64,000 bases of DNA, taken from the NCBI RefSeq assembly GCF_011745665.1, contig NZ_CP050253.1, positions 1,153,418-1,217,417 on the forward strand, in the 5' to 3' direction. This DNA is from Zophobihabitans entericus (GTDB lineage: Bacteria; Pseudomonadota; Gammaproteobacteria; Enterobacterales; Orbaceae). The notes beneath the pieces were generated by a model, which saw nothing but the letters and a program-made list of their open reading frames with translations, did not search any database and was not told the DNA's origin. Below are positions 47,186-56,974 of this stretch, one piece after another; the first letter of the stretch is position 1; each line of letters begins with the position of its first letter. Made by a program: the position numbers and the translations under genes.

Positions 47186-49573
47186 ATGAAATTTAGTGAA
47201 AGTTGGTTACGTGAATGGGTTAATCCTGCCGTAAGTAGTGATGAATTATCTGAACAGCTGACAATGGCTGGTCTTGAAGTTGATGGTATTGACCCTGTTG
47301 CTGGTGATTTTACTGGAGTAGTCGTTGGGCGAGTTGTTGCCTGTCAACAACATCCAAATGCAGACAAATTACGTGTGACTAAAGTTGACGTTGGAACAGG
47401 TACCTTACTGGATATCGTTTGTGGTGCGGCAAATTGCCGTGAAGGTTTAACTGTGGCTTGTGCAACTGTTGGTGCAGTACTACCGGGTGACTTTAAAATT
47501 AAAGCTGCCAAATTGCGAGGTGAGCCATCAGAAGGGATGCTATGTTCTTATTCTGAACTGGGTATTAGTGATGATCACAGTGGAATTATTGAACTACCAG
47601 CAGATGCACCAATTGGTCAGGATGTTCGCCAGTATTTAAAACTGGATGACAAAATGATTGAAATCAGCGTGACACCAAATCGTGCTGATTGTTTTGGTAT
47701 CAACGGTATCGCACGTGACATTTCAGCTGTCAATAACTTACCGGTTCAGGAACCTGAGTTTGTGACAGTTAAACCTGTGATTAATGATGTACTACCAATT
47801 CGTATCGAAGCACCAGAAGCAGCTCCGCGCTATTTAGGACGTATTGTTAAAGGGATTGATATCAAAGCGGCAACACCACTCTGGATGAAAGAGAAGCTAC
47901 GTCGCTGTGGTGTACGTTCAATTGATGCTGTGGTTGATATTACTAACTACGTACTGCTTGAGCTTGGTCATCCTATGCATGCCTTTGACTTAAACCAAAT
48001 CAGTAAAGAAGTCGTTATTCGCTACGGTGAAGAGGGCGAAAAACTGGTATTGCTTGACGGTAGTGAAGTTACATTGAAACCAAAAACACTGGTCATTGCT
48101 GATAGCGAAAAAGCCTTAGCACTGGCAGGTATCTTTGGTGGTGAAAAATCAGGTGTTTCTGAGCAAACTAAAGATGTCTTACTGGAAGCCGCATTCTTTG
48201 CACCACTAGCTATTGCCGGTAAAGCGCGGGAATATGGTCTGCATACTGATGCATCTCACCGCTATGAGCGTGGTGTTGATCCTGCGCTACAACATAAAGC
48301 GATGGAGAGAGCAACGGAACTCTTGGTGGCTATTTGTGGTGGTCAGGCTGGCCCGATTATTGACGTAACATATAAAGAGCATTTACCAAAAGTAAATACG
48401 ATTACTTTGCGTCGTGAGAAGTTAGATAAGCTGATCGGCTATTCTATTGAGACACAAAAAATCACCGATATCTTAACGCGTTTAGGCTGTCAGGTGACTG
48501 TGTCTGACGATGGCTGGACGGTAGTTGCGCCGACATGGCGTTTTGACATGCAAATCGAACAAGATTTAGTTGAAGAAGTGGCACGTATTTATGGCTATAA
48601 CAATATTCCTAATGCCTTTATGAATATTGAGCTACAAATGGCTGCGCGTCCGGAAAAAGAACTACCACTAATTCGTGTCAAAGAGATGCTGGTTGACCGT
48701 GGTTATCAGGAAGCAATTACTTATAGCTTTGTTGATCCAAAAACTCAGTCATTACTGCATCCACAAGCTGAAACTATTGTTCTGCCTAATCCAATTTCAG
48801 TAGAAATGTCAGCAATGCGTTTATCGCTCTGGACAGGACTGCTTGACGCGGTAGTTTATAACCAAAATCGTCAGCAACCTCGAATTCGTCTATTTGAATC
48901 GGGACTGCGTTTTGTACCTGATACTCAGGCTGAATTTGGTGTTAAGCAAGAGCTTATGCTGTCTGGTGTGATTACCGGTAATCTTTATGATGAACACTGG
49001 AAATTACCAAAACAACACGTGGATTTCTATGATCTTAAGGGTGATGTTGAAGCAATTTTAGCATTAACTGGTCGATTAGATGAGATATCACTGCGTCCGG
49101 CTAAGCATCCTGCGCTACATCCGGGGCAAAGTGCAGAGCTCGTACTAAATAACGAAGTCGCGGGCTATTTAGGGGTACTTCATCCAGAAATCGAAAAGAA
49201 ATTGGATCTAAATAGTAAAACAGTTGTTTTTGAGCTGGTATGGAATAAAATTAATCATAGAGTTATTCCTGAAGCGAAAGAAATTTCTCGCTTCCCGTCT
49301 AACAGACGAGATATTGCAATACTTGTTAATAATGAAGTTCCTGCTCAGGATATTATTAATGAATGTAAAAAAGCTGGTGGTGAAGATCTTATTGCTGTCA
49401 ATTTGTTCGATCTGTACCAAGGTGAAGGTATTAAGCAGGGACAAAAGAGTCTGGCTATCAGCTTGATATTACAGAATAAATCGCATACACTTACAGAGCA
49501 GGAAATCGTAAATATTGTTGACAAATGCCTTGCTGCGTTGCAAAATCGCTTCGATGCCTTACTAAGAGAATAA
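47186..49573 (+). CDS. pheT: Phenylalanyl-tRNA synthetase beta subunit
   Basis: A 795-residue subunit, equal to the E. coli length. Order: EMAP-like tRNA-binding domain (about 40-145), B3/B4 editing domain with [18 protein letters not shown]5 domain, the catalytically inactive class II-like core, and the C-terminal anticodon-binding FDX-ACB domain ([14 protein letters not shown]). Fourteen bases after pheS with AGGAG upstream. ihfA starts four bases after its stop. Confidence 0.97.
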   Translation: MKFSESWLREWVNPAVSSDELSEQLTMAGLEVDGIDPVAGDFTGVVVGRVVACQQHPNADKLRVTKVDVGTGTLLDIVCGAANCREGLTVACATVGAVLPGDFKIKAAKLRGEPSEGMLCSYSELGISDDHSGIIELPADAPIGQDVRQYLKLDDKMIEISVTPNRADCFGINGIARDISAVNNLPVQEPEFVTVKPVINDVLPIRIEAPEAAPRYLGRIVKGIDIKAATPLWMKEKLRRCGVRSIDAVVDITNYVLLELGHPMHAFDLNQISKEVVIRYGEEGEKLVLLDGSEVTLKPKTLVIADSEKALALAGIFGGEKSGVSEQTKDVLLEAAFFAPLAIAGKAREYGLHTDASHRYERGVDPALQHKAMERATELLVAICGGQAGPIIDVTYKEHLPKVNTITLRREKLDKLIGYSIETQKITDILTRLGCQVTVSDDGWTVVAPTWRFDMQIEQDLVEEVARIYGYNNIPNAFMNIELQMAARPEKELPLIRVKEMLVDRGYQEAITYSFVDPKTQSLLHPQAETIVLPNPISVEMSAMRLSLWTGLLDAVVYNQNRQQPRIRLFESGLRFVPDTQAEFGVKQELMLSGVITGNLYDEHWKLPKQHVDFYDLKGDVEAILALTGRLDEISLRPAKHPALHPGQSAELVLNNEVAGYLGVLHPEIEKKLDLNSKTVVFELVWNKINHRVIPEAKEISRFPSNRRDIAILVNNEVPAQDIINECKKAGGEDLIAVNLFDLYQGEGIKQGQKSLAISLILQNKSHTLTEQEIVNIVDKCLAALQNRFDALLRE

Positions 49574-49577
49574 TAAT

Positions 49578-49880
49578 ATGACATTAACTAAAGCTGATAT
49601 CGCAGAAAGTTTAATCAATAAACTTAATATTGATAGACAGGAAGCTAAAGTGCTTGTAGAGCTTTTCTTTGAAGAGATCAGAGTTGCTTTAGAAAAAGGA
49701 GAACCTGTAAAACTTTCTGGATTTGGAAATTTTGCAGTTCGTGAAAAGAGTGCGCGTCCAGGACGTAATCCTAAAACTGGTGAGAATGTAGCTATTTCGG
49801 CACGCCGTGTAGTGACTTTCAGACCTGGGATTAAGTTTAGAGAACGTGTAGAAGCAAGTCTTTCTAAAACTGCTAAATAA
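49578..49880 (+). CDS. ihfA: Integration host factor alpha subunit
   Basis: A 100-residue DNA-bending protein of the HU/IHF family (E. coli 99). It starts [17 protein letters not shown] and has the beta-arm [23 protein letters not shown], whose proline intercalates into DNA. It forms a heterodimer with IhfB, encoded elsewhere. Overlapping regulation with pheT is expected because only four bases separate them, as in E. coli. Confidence 0.96.
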   Translation: MTLTKADIAESLINKLNIDRQEAKVLVELFFEEIRVALEKGEPVKLSGFGNFAVREKSARPGRNPKTGENVAISARRVVTFRPGIKFRERVEASLSKTAK

Positions 49881-49900
49881 TCCTGGTAAACTTTTACTTG

Positions 49901-49936
49901 AGAGCACAAAGCAGGAAACTGTTTTGTGCTCTTTTG
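49901..49936 (+). terminator. Terminator after ihfA
   Basis: AGAGCACAAA / TTTGTGCTCT with a 12-base loop, followed by TTTG. It ends the translation block. Confidence 0.88.
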
Positions 49937-49983
49937 TATTAATGGCATTTACTCAGATAGCTATCTGATTATTTTAATCAAAC

Positions 49984-50022
49984 ACGTGGTTCGAAATCCT
50001 CCCACGCAAAAAAACTAAGGAA
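49984..50022 (+). promoter_or_regulatory. preQ1-I riboswitch controlling queF
   Basis: P1 stem CGTGG (49985-49989) / CCACG (50002-50006), with the loop starting TTC and the ligand-pairing C at 50001 directly before the 3' P1 arm. An A-rich CAAAAAAACTAAGGA tail follows. TCCT (49997-50000) can pair with AGGA (50018-50021), which is the queF Shine-Dalgarno, so preQ1 binding should block translation. The arrangement matches the compact preQ1-I class, and the gene below makes preQ1. Confidence 0.92.
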
Positions 50023-50026
50023 CATA

Positions 50027-50509
50027 ATGACTAACCTTAAAGATATTACCTTACTTGGTAATCAATCTGTGGCTTATCCTACAGATTATTCCCCAGATAT
50101 CCTCGAAACTTTCGAGAATAAACACCCTGACAATGACTATTTTGTTAAATTCAATTGTCCTGAGTTCACCAGTCTATGCCCGATTACCGGACAGCCTGAT
50201 TTTGCGGCGATTTATATCTCTTATGTGCCAAATATTAAAATGGTTGAGAGTAAGTCGTTAAAATTGTATCTGTTTAGTTTCCGCAATCACGGTGATTTTC
50301 ATGAAGATTGTATCAATATTATCATGAAAGACTTGATTAAACTGATGGATCCAAAATATATCGAAGTCTGGGGAAAATTTACCCCACGTGGCGGTATCTC
50401 GATTGACCCGTATGCCAATTATGGCAAAAAGGGCACCCAATGGGAAACGGTAGCCTTTAATCGACTCGCTAATCATGATCTGTATCCTGAAAAAATAGAT
50501 AACCGTTAA
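50027..50509 (+). CDS. queF: NADPH-dependent 7-cyano-7-deazaguanine reductase, short (unimodular) type
   Basis: A 160-residue T-fold enzyme reducing preQ0 to preQ1 for queuosine. The catalytic cysteine is C51 in [13 protein letters not shown]; the QueF motif is [21 protein letters not shown]. At 160 residues it resembles the Bacillus-type homomeric enzyme, not the 282-residue fused two-module QueF of E. coli. The preQ1 riboswitch overlaps its ribosome site, and queC follows after 45 bases. Confidence 0.95.
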   Translation: MTNLKDITLLGNQSVAYPTDYSPDILETFENKHPDNDYFVKFNCPEFTSLCPITGQPDFAAIYISYVPNIKMVESKSLKLYLFSFRNHGDFHEDCINIIMKDLIKLMDPKYIEVWGKFTPRGGISIDPYANYGKKGTQWETVAFNRLANHDLYPEKIDNR

Positions 50510-50554
50510 TTTATCTTTTTGATCTCTATTTTTTAATACTCATCAGGAAACACA

Positions 50555-51232
50555 ATGACTACTAACAAACAAGCGTTGGTTATATTCTCTGGCGGACAGG
50601 ACTCAACGACCTGCTTAGTTCAGGCTATTGCACAATATGGTCAGGAAAATGTCAAAGCGATCAGTTTTGATTACGGTCAGCGCCATGCTATTGAGCTGGA
50701 AAAGGCACAAAAGATTGCTGCTGAGCTGGGAATTCCTCAGTTAGTGATTCAAACATCGGCAATTACTCAAACGACTAACAATGCATTGATTAACCAGGAT
50801 ATGGCAATCGGACAGCAGCAAGACGATAAATACCCGAATACATTTGTGGACGGGCGTAATGCACTGTTTTTACTTCTGGCGGCTAATTATGCTAAGCAAC
50901 AGGGAATTACCGATATTATCATCGGCGTGTGTGAAGTTGATTTTAGCGGTTATCCGGATTGCCGGGACGTATTTATTAAATCGATGAACGTGACCTTAAA
51001 TCTGGCCATGGATTACTCATTTAATATCAAAACGCCACTCATGTATTTAACTAAAGCTGAAGTCTGGAAACTAGCTGATGAGCTAGGATATCTGGAATAT
51101 ATTGAGGCTAATACTCACACTTGCTATTACGGTGTAGAAGGTGGTTGTAAAACGTGTCCAAGCTGTTTATTGCGTAATAAAGGGCTGGATGAATATCTGG
51201 CAACACGCTCTTCTTCAGTACCAGTAGAATAA
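50555..51232 (+). CDS. queC: 7-cyano-7-deazaguanine synthase
   Basis: A 225-residue ATP-pyrophosphatase family enzyme converting 7-carboxy-7-deazaguanine to preQ0. The PP-loop is [18 protein letters not shown] follows, and the C-terminal zinc cysteines are [22 protein letters not shown] lies 8 bases before ATG 50555. Acts directly before QueF in the pathway. No riboswitch is visible in the short gap upstream, so it probably depends on the queF transcript. Confidence 0.95.
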   Translation: MTTNKQALVIFSGGQDSTTCLVQAIAQYGQENVKAISFDYGQRHAIELEKAQKIAAELGIPQLVIQTSAITQTTNNALINQDMAIGQQQDDKYPNTFVDGRNALFLLLAANYAKQQGITDIIIGVCEVDFSGYPDCRDVFIKSMNVTLNLAMDYSFNIKTPLMYLTKAEVWKLADELGYLEYIEANTHTCYYGVEGGCKTCPSCLLRNKGLDEYLATRSSSVPVE

Positions 51233-51290
51233 ATTAATATAATTTATTTAATTAAATCAATATGTTATATTTTTATTGATAAATCATTTT

Positions 51291-51322
51291 ATGGGTTCCC
51301 TCACCCCATTATTTAAAAAGGT
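51291..51322 (+). promoter_or_regulatory. Second preQ1-I riboswitch, controlling yhhQ
   Basis: P1 stem ATGGG (51291-51295) / CCCAT (51305-51309), loop beginning TTCCC, and C at 51304 before the 3' P1 arm. An A-rich TATTTAAAAAGG tail follows, whose AAGG is the yhhQ ribosome site. The layout aligns closely with the minimal Thermoanaerobacter tengcongensis preQ1 aptamer (stem UGGG/CCCA, A-rich tail ending AAGG). The transporter gene below is a functional fit. Confidence 0.8.
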
Positions 51323-51333
51323 AAAATAAAATT

Positions 51334-51978
51334 ATGTACGAATTTTCTTTATTACAGCGCCGTAAAGCTTTATATTATTTATCGTTTTTTCATATACTGA
51401 TCATCGCTTCGAGCAATTATCTGGTACAGATTCCCTTTACTATTTTTGGTTTCCATACCACGTGGGGAGCATTTACTTTTCCATTTATCTTTTTGACGAC
51501 CGATTTAACTATTAGGGTATTTGGAGCGAGTCTGGCCAGAAAGATTATTTTTGTGGTCATGATTCCTGCTTTAGCTTTGTCATATTTAGTCTCAGTACTC
51601 TTTTTTAATGGCAGCTGGATGGGGATTGAGTCTTTATCTACATTTAATCTATTTGTAGCGCGTATTGCCGCTGCCAGCTTTGCGGCTTATTTAGTTGGGC
51701 AATTACTTGATATCACTGTGTTTAACTATTTAAGACGCCAACATCGCTGGTGGGTAGCGCCTTCTGCTGCTGCTGTCGCTGGTAATGCGATTGATACACT
51801 GGTTTTCTTTAGTATTGCATTTTATCGTAGTGATGATCCGTTTATGGCTGAAAACTGGCTGGAAATTGCACTGGTGGATTACAGCTTTAAAATTCTGATC
51901 TGTGCATTGTTCTTTTTACCGCTTTATGGTGTATTACTCAATATTTTGTTAAAACGTTTAACCGCGATTAAGAAGTAA
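51334..51978 (+). CDS. yhhQ: Queuosine precursor transporter
   Basis: A 214-residue inner-membrane protein of the YhhQ/DUF165 (vitamin uptake-like) family with about six helices. LTTDLTIRVFGASLARKIIF and the VAGNAIDTLVFFSIAFY block are the family signatures; the E. coli member imports preQ0 and preQ1. Its own riboswitch suggests uptake is shut off when preQ1 is plentiful. It is the third gene of the queF-queC-yhhQ cluster. Confidence 0.92.
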   Translation: MYEFSLLQRRKALYYLSFFHILIIASSNYLVQIPFTIFGFHTTWGAFTFPFIFLTTDLTIRVFGASLARKIIFVVMIPALALSYLVSVLFFNGSWMGIESLSTFNLFVARIAAASFAAYLVGQLLDITVFNYLRRQHRWWVAPSAAAVAGNAIDTLVFFSIAFYRSDDPFMAENWLEIALVDYSFKILICALFFLPLYGVLLNILLKRLTAIKK

Positions 51979-51990
51979 CTGAAAAGAGAG

Positions 51991-52017
51991 GAAGACAGAG
52001 ATATCTGTCTTCTTTGT
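51991..52017 (+). terminator. Terminator after yhhQ
   Basis: GAAGACAGA / TCTGTCTTC with a 4-base loop at 51991-52012, followed by TTTGTT. It lies just before the stop of the convergent lipoprotein gene and may serve only the + strand. Confidence 0.8.
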
Positions 52018-52020
52018 TGC

Positions 52021-52857
52021 TTAATAGATAAATTGCTGGGTAAATAAAACACCCTCTCTCATTGGCTTTGGAATAAATTTTATACAATGGGAATCCTGAT
52101 CAAATTCAATACATTGTTGAACTTCTGGCATTGCTTCTTCAATATCCTGTTCTGAATTTGTGAGGTATTGAGTTCTCGTTCTTTGTATCATTTCTTTATT
52201 GTCATTATAAGCATATTCAGTCGTCATTATGATTTCCAGATCAGCTATAGTTAACACAATATGTTGTTCTATTTTGTGTAGCAGACCATTGTTTAAATAA
52301 GAGTACCGAGTTGTTTTAGTTTGTGTATTCGCCTGATGAAAGCTGGAAATAATACGGTTGTCATTGTCATATGAAAATTCAGCACTGATTGGGATATCCA
52401 AATGATTGGGTTTTATGACTTCATTAACCTGTATTTCGTTAATACGTCCTGCAGAATCTGTCAGATAAGTAAAAATATATCCCGGAACCAGTGAATTACT
52501 TGTATCATCTAAAACGTATTCAGTATGACGCCATGAATTATCAGCTTTTTCTATTGTATGGTGAGCTAAACTTTCACCATCAAGGTTCAGAGAAAAATTC
52601 GTATCGGTAATTGCACCTGTACTGTCATAGTAAATTACGATTGTCTGATTTGTTTCGTGCGTATCCTCACGCGAAACTACCGGTGTTTCTGATTCATAGA
52701 GGACAAGTTGTTTAAGTGGTTTATTTGGATTGAACTCAGGTAGCTGCATCTCTGCCAAAATAAGATTATTTGATTGAATGATGTTATTTGGCTTAGTGTT
52801 ATCACATCCGGTAAGTATGAGAATGACAATGCCACAATAAAATAGCTTTTTTAACAT
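52021..52857 (-). CDS. Lipoprotein of unknown function
   Basis: A 278-residue exported lipoprotein. The signal peptide ends in lipobox LILTGC followed by DN; Asp at +2 predicts inner-membrane retention. The mature part is rich in short beta-type segments such as EFSYDNDNRIISSF and YSYLNNGLLHKIEQH, which resemble YD-type repeats, but I cannot name a family. ATG 52857 with AAGGA 8 bases upstream is chosen; a start at 52914 would displace the signal peptide. It is a single-gene unit convergent with yhhQ. Confidence 0.7.
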   Translation of the reverse strand: MLKKLFYCGIVILILTGCDNTKPNNIIQSNNLILAEMQLPEFNPNKPLKQLVLYESETPVVSREDTHETNQTIVIYYDSTGAITDTNFSLNLDGESLAHHTIEKADNSWRHTEYVLDDTSNSLVPGYIFTYLTDSAGRINEIQVNEVIKPNHLDIPISAEFSYDNDNRIISSFHQANTQTKTTRYSYLNNGLLHKIEQHIVLTIADLEIIMTTEYAYNDNKEMIQRTRTQYLTNSEQDIEEAMPEVQQCIEFDQDSHCIKFIPKPMREGVLFTQQFIY

Positions 52858-53027
52858 CCATGATTTCCTTGTAATTGTTCTAAATGACGTTATCTCAATG
52901 ATACAAGAGTTCATTAATAAGATAAAAGAATTTTAGTGATGTAGCTTAGAAATCGCCTGGATCAATGTCGATTTTCAGGTAAAAAAGCGTAAAGTATAAG
53001 AAAGAAGGCTAACTGGGGGAGTGAGAT

Positions 53028-53756
53028 ATGACGACACCACATATTAATGCTAATTTAGGGGATTTTGCCGATGTTGTATTGATGCCTGGCGATCCACTCA
53101 GAGCAAAATATATTGCTGAAAACTTTATCGATAACGCTCGTGAAGTGACCTCCGTCAGAGGAATGCTTGGTTATACGGGAAGCTACCTTGGTATTCCTGT
53201 TTCCGTTATGGGGCACGGCATGGGGATTCCATCCTGTTCCATTTATACGACGGAATTGATTAAAGAGTTTGGTGTTAAAACAATTATTCGGGTTGGGTCT
53301 TGCGGAGCAATAAGTCTGGATATCAAGCTCAATGATATTATTATCGGCACTGGAGCGTGTACCGATTCTAAAGTAAATCGTATTCGTTTTCATGGGCATG
53401 ATTTTGCCGCGACGGCTGATTTTTTTCTGGCTCGTAATGCTGTCGAAGTAGCAGAAAAGAAAGGTGTTCGTTTTAGAGTTGGGAATTTGTTTTCAACAGA
53501 TCTCTTCTACACGCCCGAGAGCGATATTTTTGACGTTTTAGAAAAATATGGAGTCTTAGGTGTTGAAATGGAAGCGGCCGGAATTTATGGTGTAGTGGCC
53601 GAATATGGAGCTAAAGCATTAACGATTTGTACTGTGTCTGATCATATCCGAACCGGGGAGAAGCTGAGTTCTAAGGAGCGGGAGTCAACGTTTGATCAGA
53701 TGATTGAGGTAGCGCTTGAGTCTGTAGTGATTGGGAAGAGGCGAGGGGAGATATAA
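53028..53756 (+). CDS. deoD: Purine nucleoside phosphorylase, DeoD type
   Basis: A 242-residue hexameric-type phosphorylase cleaving purine (deoxy)nucleosides with phosphate. It has [15 protein letters not shown] at the phosphate site, [25 protein letters not shown] for ribose and the catalytic-aspartate loop [17 protein letters not shown] lies before ATG 53028. Unlike in E. coli it is not in a deoCABD operon here. No terminator of its own is seen; the repeat element B starts right after the stop. Confidence 0.96.
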   Translation: MTTPHINANLGDFADVVLMPGDPLRAKYIAENFIDNAREVTSVRGMLGYTGSYLGIPVSVMGHGMGIPSCSIYTTELIKEFGVKTIIRVGSCGAISLDIKLNDIIIGTGACTDSKVNRIRFHGHDFAATADFFLARNAVEVAEKKGVRFRVGNLFSTDLFYTPESDIFDVLEKYGVLGVEMEAAGIYGVVAEYGAKALTICTVSDHIRTGEKLSSKERESTFDQMIEVALESVVIGKRRGEI

Positions 53757-53904
53757 GTCCGGTGTTGTTATAAGCTGGGTGGTTGGCGGGGAGCACGCCC
53801 CGTGAGCGTGTGTCTTTTGTTCTGCGTCCATAATTAGCGAGGGTTCTAGGGCGGACTGCATCGCCGTGTGCAATATTTTTGTGTTGTGCGGGTATAAGCA
53901 TTTT

Positions 53905-53979
53905 AAGTGCCACTGCTCCCTGAAATTTGCGAAAGGGATGCAAGTGTGCCATCGCAAATTTCAGGGAGCAGTGGCACTT
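53905..53979. repeat. 27-bp perfect hairpin inside element B
   Basis: Left arm 53905-53931 and right arm 53953-53979 are exact complements (27 bp) around a 21-base loop containing GGGATGCAAGTGTGCCAT. The same loop and a covarying stem occur in copy C. Confidence 0.93.
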
Positions 53980-54223
53980 CTGTAATCTCTTAACATTTTC
54001 AAGTTCTTAATACCTTTTCTTTTTAATGGTCTTAATATTTTCTCAAAATACAATCTATTAAAACCTTATTGAGTTATCCATCAATTAACCTATTATTTAA
54101 CCTCTAAAATATTTAATTAAATCAAATAATTAAACTTTTACCTTTTAAAAATAAAATCTTTAGATAATCAAAATAATACTTTGTCTTTTTTTATTTTTGA
54201 TATTTCATTCAATCTATGGTGCT

Positions 54224-54303
54224 GTGATTGATGGAGAGCGTACCTCATAGGTCTTAGCGAGTCTTCGAGCGGGTGCCTATGGGGTGCGGTAGGCCATCAA
54301 GTC
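54224..54303. repeat. 80-nt highly conserved block of element B
   Basis: Identical at 78 of 80 positions to 62544-62623 in copy C, far above the similarity of the AT-rich spacer beside it. It contains the potential stem CCTCATAGG / CCTATGGGG, plus a CTTCGAG core. Confidence 0.9.
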
Positions 54304-54333
54304 TCACTGAACCTGAAACAACACCAAGAAGAT

Positions 54334-54525
54334 CACGCCAGCGGGACGTGCTCCCCGCCAACCGCCCAGCTAATAGCAATCATCACCCAAAAAATACACG
54401 CCAGCGGGGGTGTGTTCCCCGCCAAATACCCAGCTAATAGCAATCACCACCCAAAGAATACACGCCAGCGGGGGCGTGCTCCCCGCCAACCACTCTGGTA
54501 ATAACAAACACTAATCTAAAACATT
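54334..54525. repeat. Three tandem 63-64-bp GC-rich units
   Basis: Units begin CACGCCAGCGGG at 54334, 54397 and 54461 (periods 63 and 64). Each contains CCCCGCCAA then, after a few bases, a variant of CAGCTAATAGCAATCA. The third unit is the most diverged at its end. Copy C has one such unit; an inverted copy lies at the left end of B. Confidence 0.88.
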
Positions 54526-54561
54526 GTACACAGGCGGTGAAATCCACCTCAAACCCAGAAA

Positions 54562-54589
54562 TAAAAATCCCGGCATTAAGCCGGGATTT
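54562..54589 (-). terminator. Terminator after fis
   Basis: AAATCCCGGC / GCCGGGATTT with a 5-base loop; on the minus strand it is followed by TTATTT after the stem T-run. It lies 35 bases past the fis stop. Confidence 0.9.
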
Positions 54590-54623
54590 CCACATTCAAT
54601 TAAGTATACTTATAATCTATCGA

Positions 54624-54920
54624 TTAACTCATACCGTATTGTTTTAATTTTTTACGTAAAGTACCACGGTTGATGCCAAGCATGTTAGCAGCACGAGTTT
54701 GGTTGCCACGAGTATATTGCATTACCATATCAAGGAATGGGTGCTCAACCTCTGCAAGAACTAAAGCATAAAGGTCTGTTGGATCTTGTCCATTTAACTG
54801 TGATAAGTAATTTCTTAATGCTTGTTTCACTGAATCTCGAAGTGGTTTCTGAGTGATCTTATCTTGAGAATTCACAGTAGTGAATTTTAAAGCATCAGCT
54901 GTAACACGTTGTTCTGGCAT
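54624..54920 (-). CDS. fis: Nucleoid protein Fis
   Basis: A 98-residue DNA-bending regulator, the same length as in E. coli. The C-terminal helix-turn-helix is nearly identical ([34 protein letters not shown]), and the N-terminal STVNSQD-type beta-arm is present as [18 protein letters not shown]. Seven bases after dusB on the same strand, as in enterobacteria, so expressed from the dusB promoter with growth-rate control. Confidence 0.97.
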   Translation of the reverse strand: MPEQRVTADALKFTTVNSQDKITQKPLRDSVKQALRNYLSQLNGQDPTDLYALVLAEVEHPFLDMVMQYTRGNQTRAANMLGINRGTLRKKLKQYGMS

Positions 54921-54927
54921 AATATTA

Positions 54928-55923
54928 TTAACTCTTTGTATGATTACGTAATGTATTAAAAAATGCTTTTAATGCAATAAATTGTTGAGAAGTCTCATCA
55001 ATAGCATTAAACAAGCGCCTAAATTGCTCGTTGCCCGTATAACCCTGGAGATACCAGGAAACATGCTTACGCGCGATTCTTAATCCTTTGTAGTCACCAT
55101 AAAACTGATGGAGTACATGAGTATGTTCAGTAACGATTTGCTCAACTTCATCAATAGTTTTATCTGGCATAACTACACCGGATTGTAAATAGTGTTGAAT
55201 ATCGTTAAAAATCCAGGGCTTTCCCTGGGCAGCCCGACCAATCATAAGAGCATCAGCACCAGTATATTCCAACACCATCTTTGCTTTTTGTGGAGAAGTA
55301 ATATCTCCATTGGCAATGACCGGAATACTGATCGCCTGCTTAACCTTCTTAATTGAGTCGTACTCAGCTTCGCCATTAAACAAACACGCTCTGGTTCGTC
55401 CATGAATGGTTAATGCTTTTATACCACAATCTTCTGCGATTTGGGCAATTTCTAAACAATTTTTGTTTATTATATCCCAACCTGTACGTATTTTTAAAGT
55501 CACAGGAACATTTACCGCACTAACTACTGCTGAAAGGATACTTTGCACCAGTGTTGGGTATTGCAATAATGCCGAGCCCGCTAACTTTTTATTCACTTTT
55601 TTTGCCGGACACCCCATATTAATATCAATTAACTGGGCACCATGCTCTTCATTCAATTTTGCTGCTTTAGCCATCTCTTCCGGGTCTGAGCCCACAATTT
55701 GCACAGCACGAATTCCTGGCTCATCTTGTGAGACCATTCGCAGTGTCGATTTATTTGTGTGCCAGACGTCCTCATTAGCCAGTAACATCTCTGAAACCGT
55801 CATGCCAGCTCCCATTTGATAACAAAGGGCTCTGAACGGACGATCCGATATTCCCGCCATCGGCGCAGCAATAAGACGATTTTGTAATGTTAAGTTGCCA
55901 ATTTTTAAGTGACCAGCCAGCAT
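54928..55923 (-). CDS. dusB: tRNA-dihydrouridine synthase B
   Basis: A 331-residue FMN enzyme reducing uridine in the tRNA D-loop. It has [12 protein letters not shown] at the flavin site, the signature [21 protein letters not shown] with the catalytic cysteine, [14 protein letters not shown] and IANGDITSP. Forms an operon with fis. The 156-bp gap to prmA has no terminator that I can see and probably carries the dusB-fis promoter. Confidence 0.96.
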   Translation of the reverse strand: MLAGHLKIGNLTLQNRLIAAPMAGISDRPFRALCYQMGAGMTVSEMLLANEDVWHTNKSTLRMVSQDEPGIRAVQIVGSDPEEMAKAAKLNEEHGAQLIDINMGCPAKKVNKKLAGSALLQYPTLVQSILSAVVSAVNVPVTLKIRTGWDIINKNCLEIAQIAEDCGIKALTIHGRTRACLFNGEAEYDSIKKVKQAISIPVIANGDITSPQKAKMVLEYTGADALMIGRAAQGKPWIFNDIQHYLQSGVVMPDKTIDEVEQIVTEHTHVLHQFYGDYKGLRIARKHVSWYLQGYTGNEQFRRLFNAIDETSQQFIALKAFFNTLRNHTKS

Positions 55924-56079
55924 TATAAAATCCTCTTTTGGGTCGCGTATATTAGCATCTTTTACTAGAGATTAAAGGGCTAAAGCTAAAATAATTAATA
56001 AATTATTCCAGTTAAATAGCATGACATTATTTAACGTATTGACTTTAAACGTTATTTATTCAGTCATGCTATAAATTAA

Positions 56080-56970
56080 TTATTTGAAATTATTCTTCTT
56101 CCCGGTGATTCGACACCATTCATCCTGTTCAACCACAGCATCCAGAGTGAAATCTGCCTGATAAGCTTCACACACGCTTTCTGCCTGAGAACTAAGAACG
56201 CCTGAAAGTCCCAGTAAACCATCGGGTTTAACCAGTTGAATAATCTGAGGCGCCAGCTCTTTCAGTGGACCCGCTAAGATATTTGCAATAACAACATCAG
56301 CAGTTAAATTATCCGGCAGGTCTTTAGCTAAATAAACGGTTAAACGATCTGACACATTATTGCGCTGTGCATTATCACGCGTTGCCTGCAGAGCTTGTGG
56401 ATCAATATCAAGACCGATAGCTTGTTTAGCGCCCAGTTTTAAGGCAGCGATAGCCAGAATCCCAGAGCCACAACCAAAATCAATAATAGTTTTACCCGTT
56501 AAATCAAGGCTATCCAGCCAACTTAAACAAAGTGAAGTGGTTGGATGAGTACCAGTTCCAAATGCTAGTCCCGGGTCAAGCATCACATTGACTGCATTAG
56601 GGTCTGGGATCTCTCGCCAGCTTGGACAGATCCACAGGCGACGACCAAATTTCATCGGATGGAAGTTATCCATCCATTCACGCTCCCAGTCCTTATCTTC
56701 AAGTTGTTCTACTTTATAAGAAAAGTGTTCTGTTAATAAAGGAGACTGACGAAGCTCTGCAATCAGTGGATCAACTTCCGTTTCTGCATCATATAAACCA
56801 ATGACATCAGTATCACCCCACAGACGGGTTTCTCCCGGTAAAGGCTCAAAAATAGGCACATCATAAGTATCCTGAAAAGTCACAGAAACGGCACCAAGGT
56901 CAGAGAGTAAATCACTAATTTGTTCTGCTTTTTGTCCGGATGTATTGATCTTAATTTGAATCCAAGGCAT
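56080..56970 (-). CDS. prmA: Ribosomal protein L11 methyltransferase
   Basis: A 296-residue enzyme trimethylating L11 (E. coli 293). The N-terminal substrate-recognition domain begins [22 protein letters not shown]. The SAM-binding motif is [19 protein letters not shown], with [18 protein letters not shown] just before. Four bases after panF on the same strand, matching the E. coli panF-prmA pair. Confidence 0.96.
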   Translation of the reverse strand: MPWIQIKINTSGQKAEQISDLLSDLGAVSVTFQDTYDVPIFEPLPGETRLWGDTDVIGLYDAETEVDPLIAELRQSPLLTEHFSYKVEQLEDKDWEREWMDNFHPMKFGRRLWICPSWREIPDPNAVNVMLDPGLAFGTGTHPTTSLCLSWLDSLDLTGKTIIDFGCGSGILAIAALKLGAKQAIGLDIDPQALQATRDNAQRNNVSDRLTVYLAKDLPDNLTADVVIANILAGPLKELAPQIIQLVKPDGLLGLSGVLSSQAESVCEAYQADFTLDAVVEQDEWCRITGKKNNFK

Positions 56971-56974
56971 ATCG

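Larger units (their letters stand above)
53757..54545. repeat. Mosaic GC-rich repeat element, copy B (long)
   Basis: About 790 bp without a conserved gene, filling most of the gap between convergent deoD and fis. In order it has: a GC-rich end with GGCGGGGAGCACGCCCCG; a GGGCGGACTGCATCGCC block; the 27-bp hairpin; an AT-rich spacer; the 80-nt conserved block; and three tandem GC-rich units that are inverted relatives of the left end. The order matches copy C throughout. Minus-strand frames inside (e.g. near 53957) are by-products of the repeat. The 54546-54564 remainder is plain. Confidence 0.85.

Noticed and set aside
49988-50006. GGTTCGAAATCC, which looks like a tRNA T-arm
   Set aside because: No acceptor, D or anticodon arms surround it. 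It is the loop and P1 of the preQ1-I riboswitch.
53257-53399. Long minus-strand frame inside deoD
   Set aside because: It is the shadow of a well-conserved gene, with no start signals and no recognisable protein.
53671-53957. Minus-strand frames of 90-93 codons past deoD
   Set aside because: They cross the 3' end of deoD and the hairpin of element B; the related frame in copy C does not keep reading frame or length.
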